DNA of 6,940 nucleotides from Oscillospiraceae bacterium (GTDB lineage Bacteria > Bacillota > Clostridia > Oscillospirales > Oscillospiraceae), in the NCBI GenBank assembly GCA_017438675.1, contig JAFRUW010000121.1, positions 1 to 6,940 of the forward strand. Direction: 5' to 3'. Shown here piece after piece: positions 6,741 through 6,940 of this stretch; position 1 is the first letter of the stretch, and each line of letters opens with the position of its first letter. The notes under the pieces are model-generated. The model ran no database searches. It had not been told where the DNA came from and saw nothing but the letters and a program-made list of their open reading frames with translations. The translations under genes and the position numbers were made by a program.

Positions 6741-6940
6741 ATGAAAAAACTTGTTTGTCTTATTATGGCACTTATGCTTCTCGCTGTCTGCACAGCATGC
6801 TCCGGCAGCAATGGGGACTACTCCAAGTACGGCAAAAGCGCCGTTCTTGAGCTTGATTCCGCCTCTGCGAAACCGGGCAGCACCGTAAAGCTCGATATAT
6901 CCCTTAACAACAACCCCGGCACAACCACCATCGGACTGGA
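6741..6940 (+). CDS. Lipoprotein with probable N-terminal cohesin domain (3' end outside window)
   Basis: The reading frame runs open from the ATG to the window end (66 complete codons). Residues 1-19 are a lipoprotein signal peptide (MKK, a hydrophobic stretch, then CTA before Cys20), so the mature protein should be attached to the membrane by lipidated Cys20. The -3 position of the lipobox is Cys rather than the usual Leu, a small departure. After a short linker (SGSNGDYSKYGK), residues 34-66 read AVLELDSASAKPGSTVKLDISL then NNNPGTTTIGL. This pattern (strand, xPGSTVxLxIxL, NNPG, hydrophobic) matches the start of cohesin domains, but only about 33 residues are visible and the rest of the domain is beyond the edge. 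GGAGG (6724-6728) lies 12 bases from the ATG, rather far; an in-frame TTG at 6732 would be too near at 3 bases, so ATG is preferred. It may be a surface anchor for dockerin proteins, or a lipoprotein with a cohesin-like module of other function. Confidence 0.8.
   Translation, partial: MKKLVCLIMALMLLAVCTACSGSNGDYSKYGKSAVLELDSASAKPGSTVKLDISLNNNPGTTTIGL

Noticed and set aside
1..6940. CRISPR arrays, tRNA or rRNA genes, insertion sequences, attachment sites.
   Set aside because: No short regularly spaced repeats, cloverleaf sequences, transposase genes or terminal inverted repeats were seen. The only long direct repeat is the 312-base module in the dockerin gene.

Overview
The window looks like a chromosomal segment of a Gram-positive, Clostridia-type member of the Bacillota, most likely a gut or rumen relative of the Oscillospiraceae/Ruminococcaceae. 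This rests on the dnaG-rpoD pair, the short 242-residue NagB, strong AGGAGG-type ribosome binding sites, and a dockerin-bearing secreted protein near the start of a lipoprotein that reads like a cohesin. The placement is inference; no species can be named from the sequence.

Layout. Positions 1-1167 (+) hold the C-terminal two thirds of DNA primase (dnaG, cut by the window edge). Its stop overlaps the start of the primary sigma factor gene rpoD (1164-2333, +). A strong hairpin at 2352-2378 separates rpoD from a convergent minus-strand gene (2405-3835). That gene encodes a secreted modular protein: signal peptide, a CHAP/NlpC-like cysteine hydrolase domain, two nearly identical Fn3-like repeats and a C-terminal type I dockerin. 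Upstream of it on the same strand, behind a hairpin at 3872-3898, are nagB (3915-4643) and glmS (4716-6542), each with its own recognisable promoter. A 198-base divergent region (6543-6740) carries back-to-back sigma-70-type promoters for glmS and for a plus-strand lipoprotein gene starting at 6741. The visible 66 residues of that gene are a lipoprotein signal followed by a segment resembling the first strands of a cohesin domain; the gene runs off the window.

How the genes fit together. DnaG and RpoD are housekeeping replication and transcription proteins. GlmS makes glucosamine-6-phosphate for the cell wall and NagB breaks it down, so together they form a control point for amino-sugar flux. 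The short glmS leader leaves no room for the glmS ribozyme common in Bacillota. The most interesting feature is the pair of flanking envelope genes: a dockerin-tagged putative wall hydrolase on one side of nagB-glmS and a putative membrane-anchored cohesin on the other. A dockerin-cohesin interaction could hold the hydrolase at the cell surface. This is a hypothesis based on sequence context and a short partial cohesin match.
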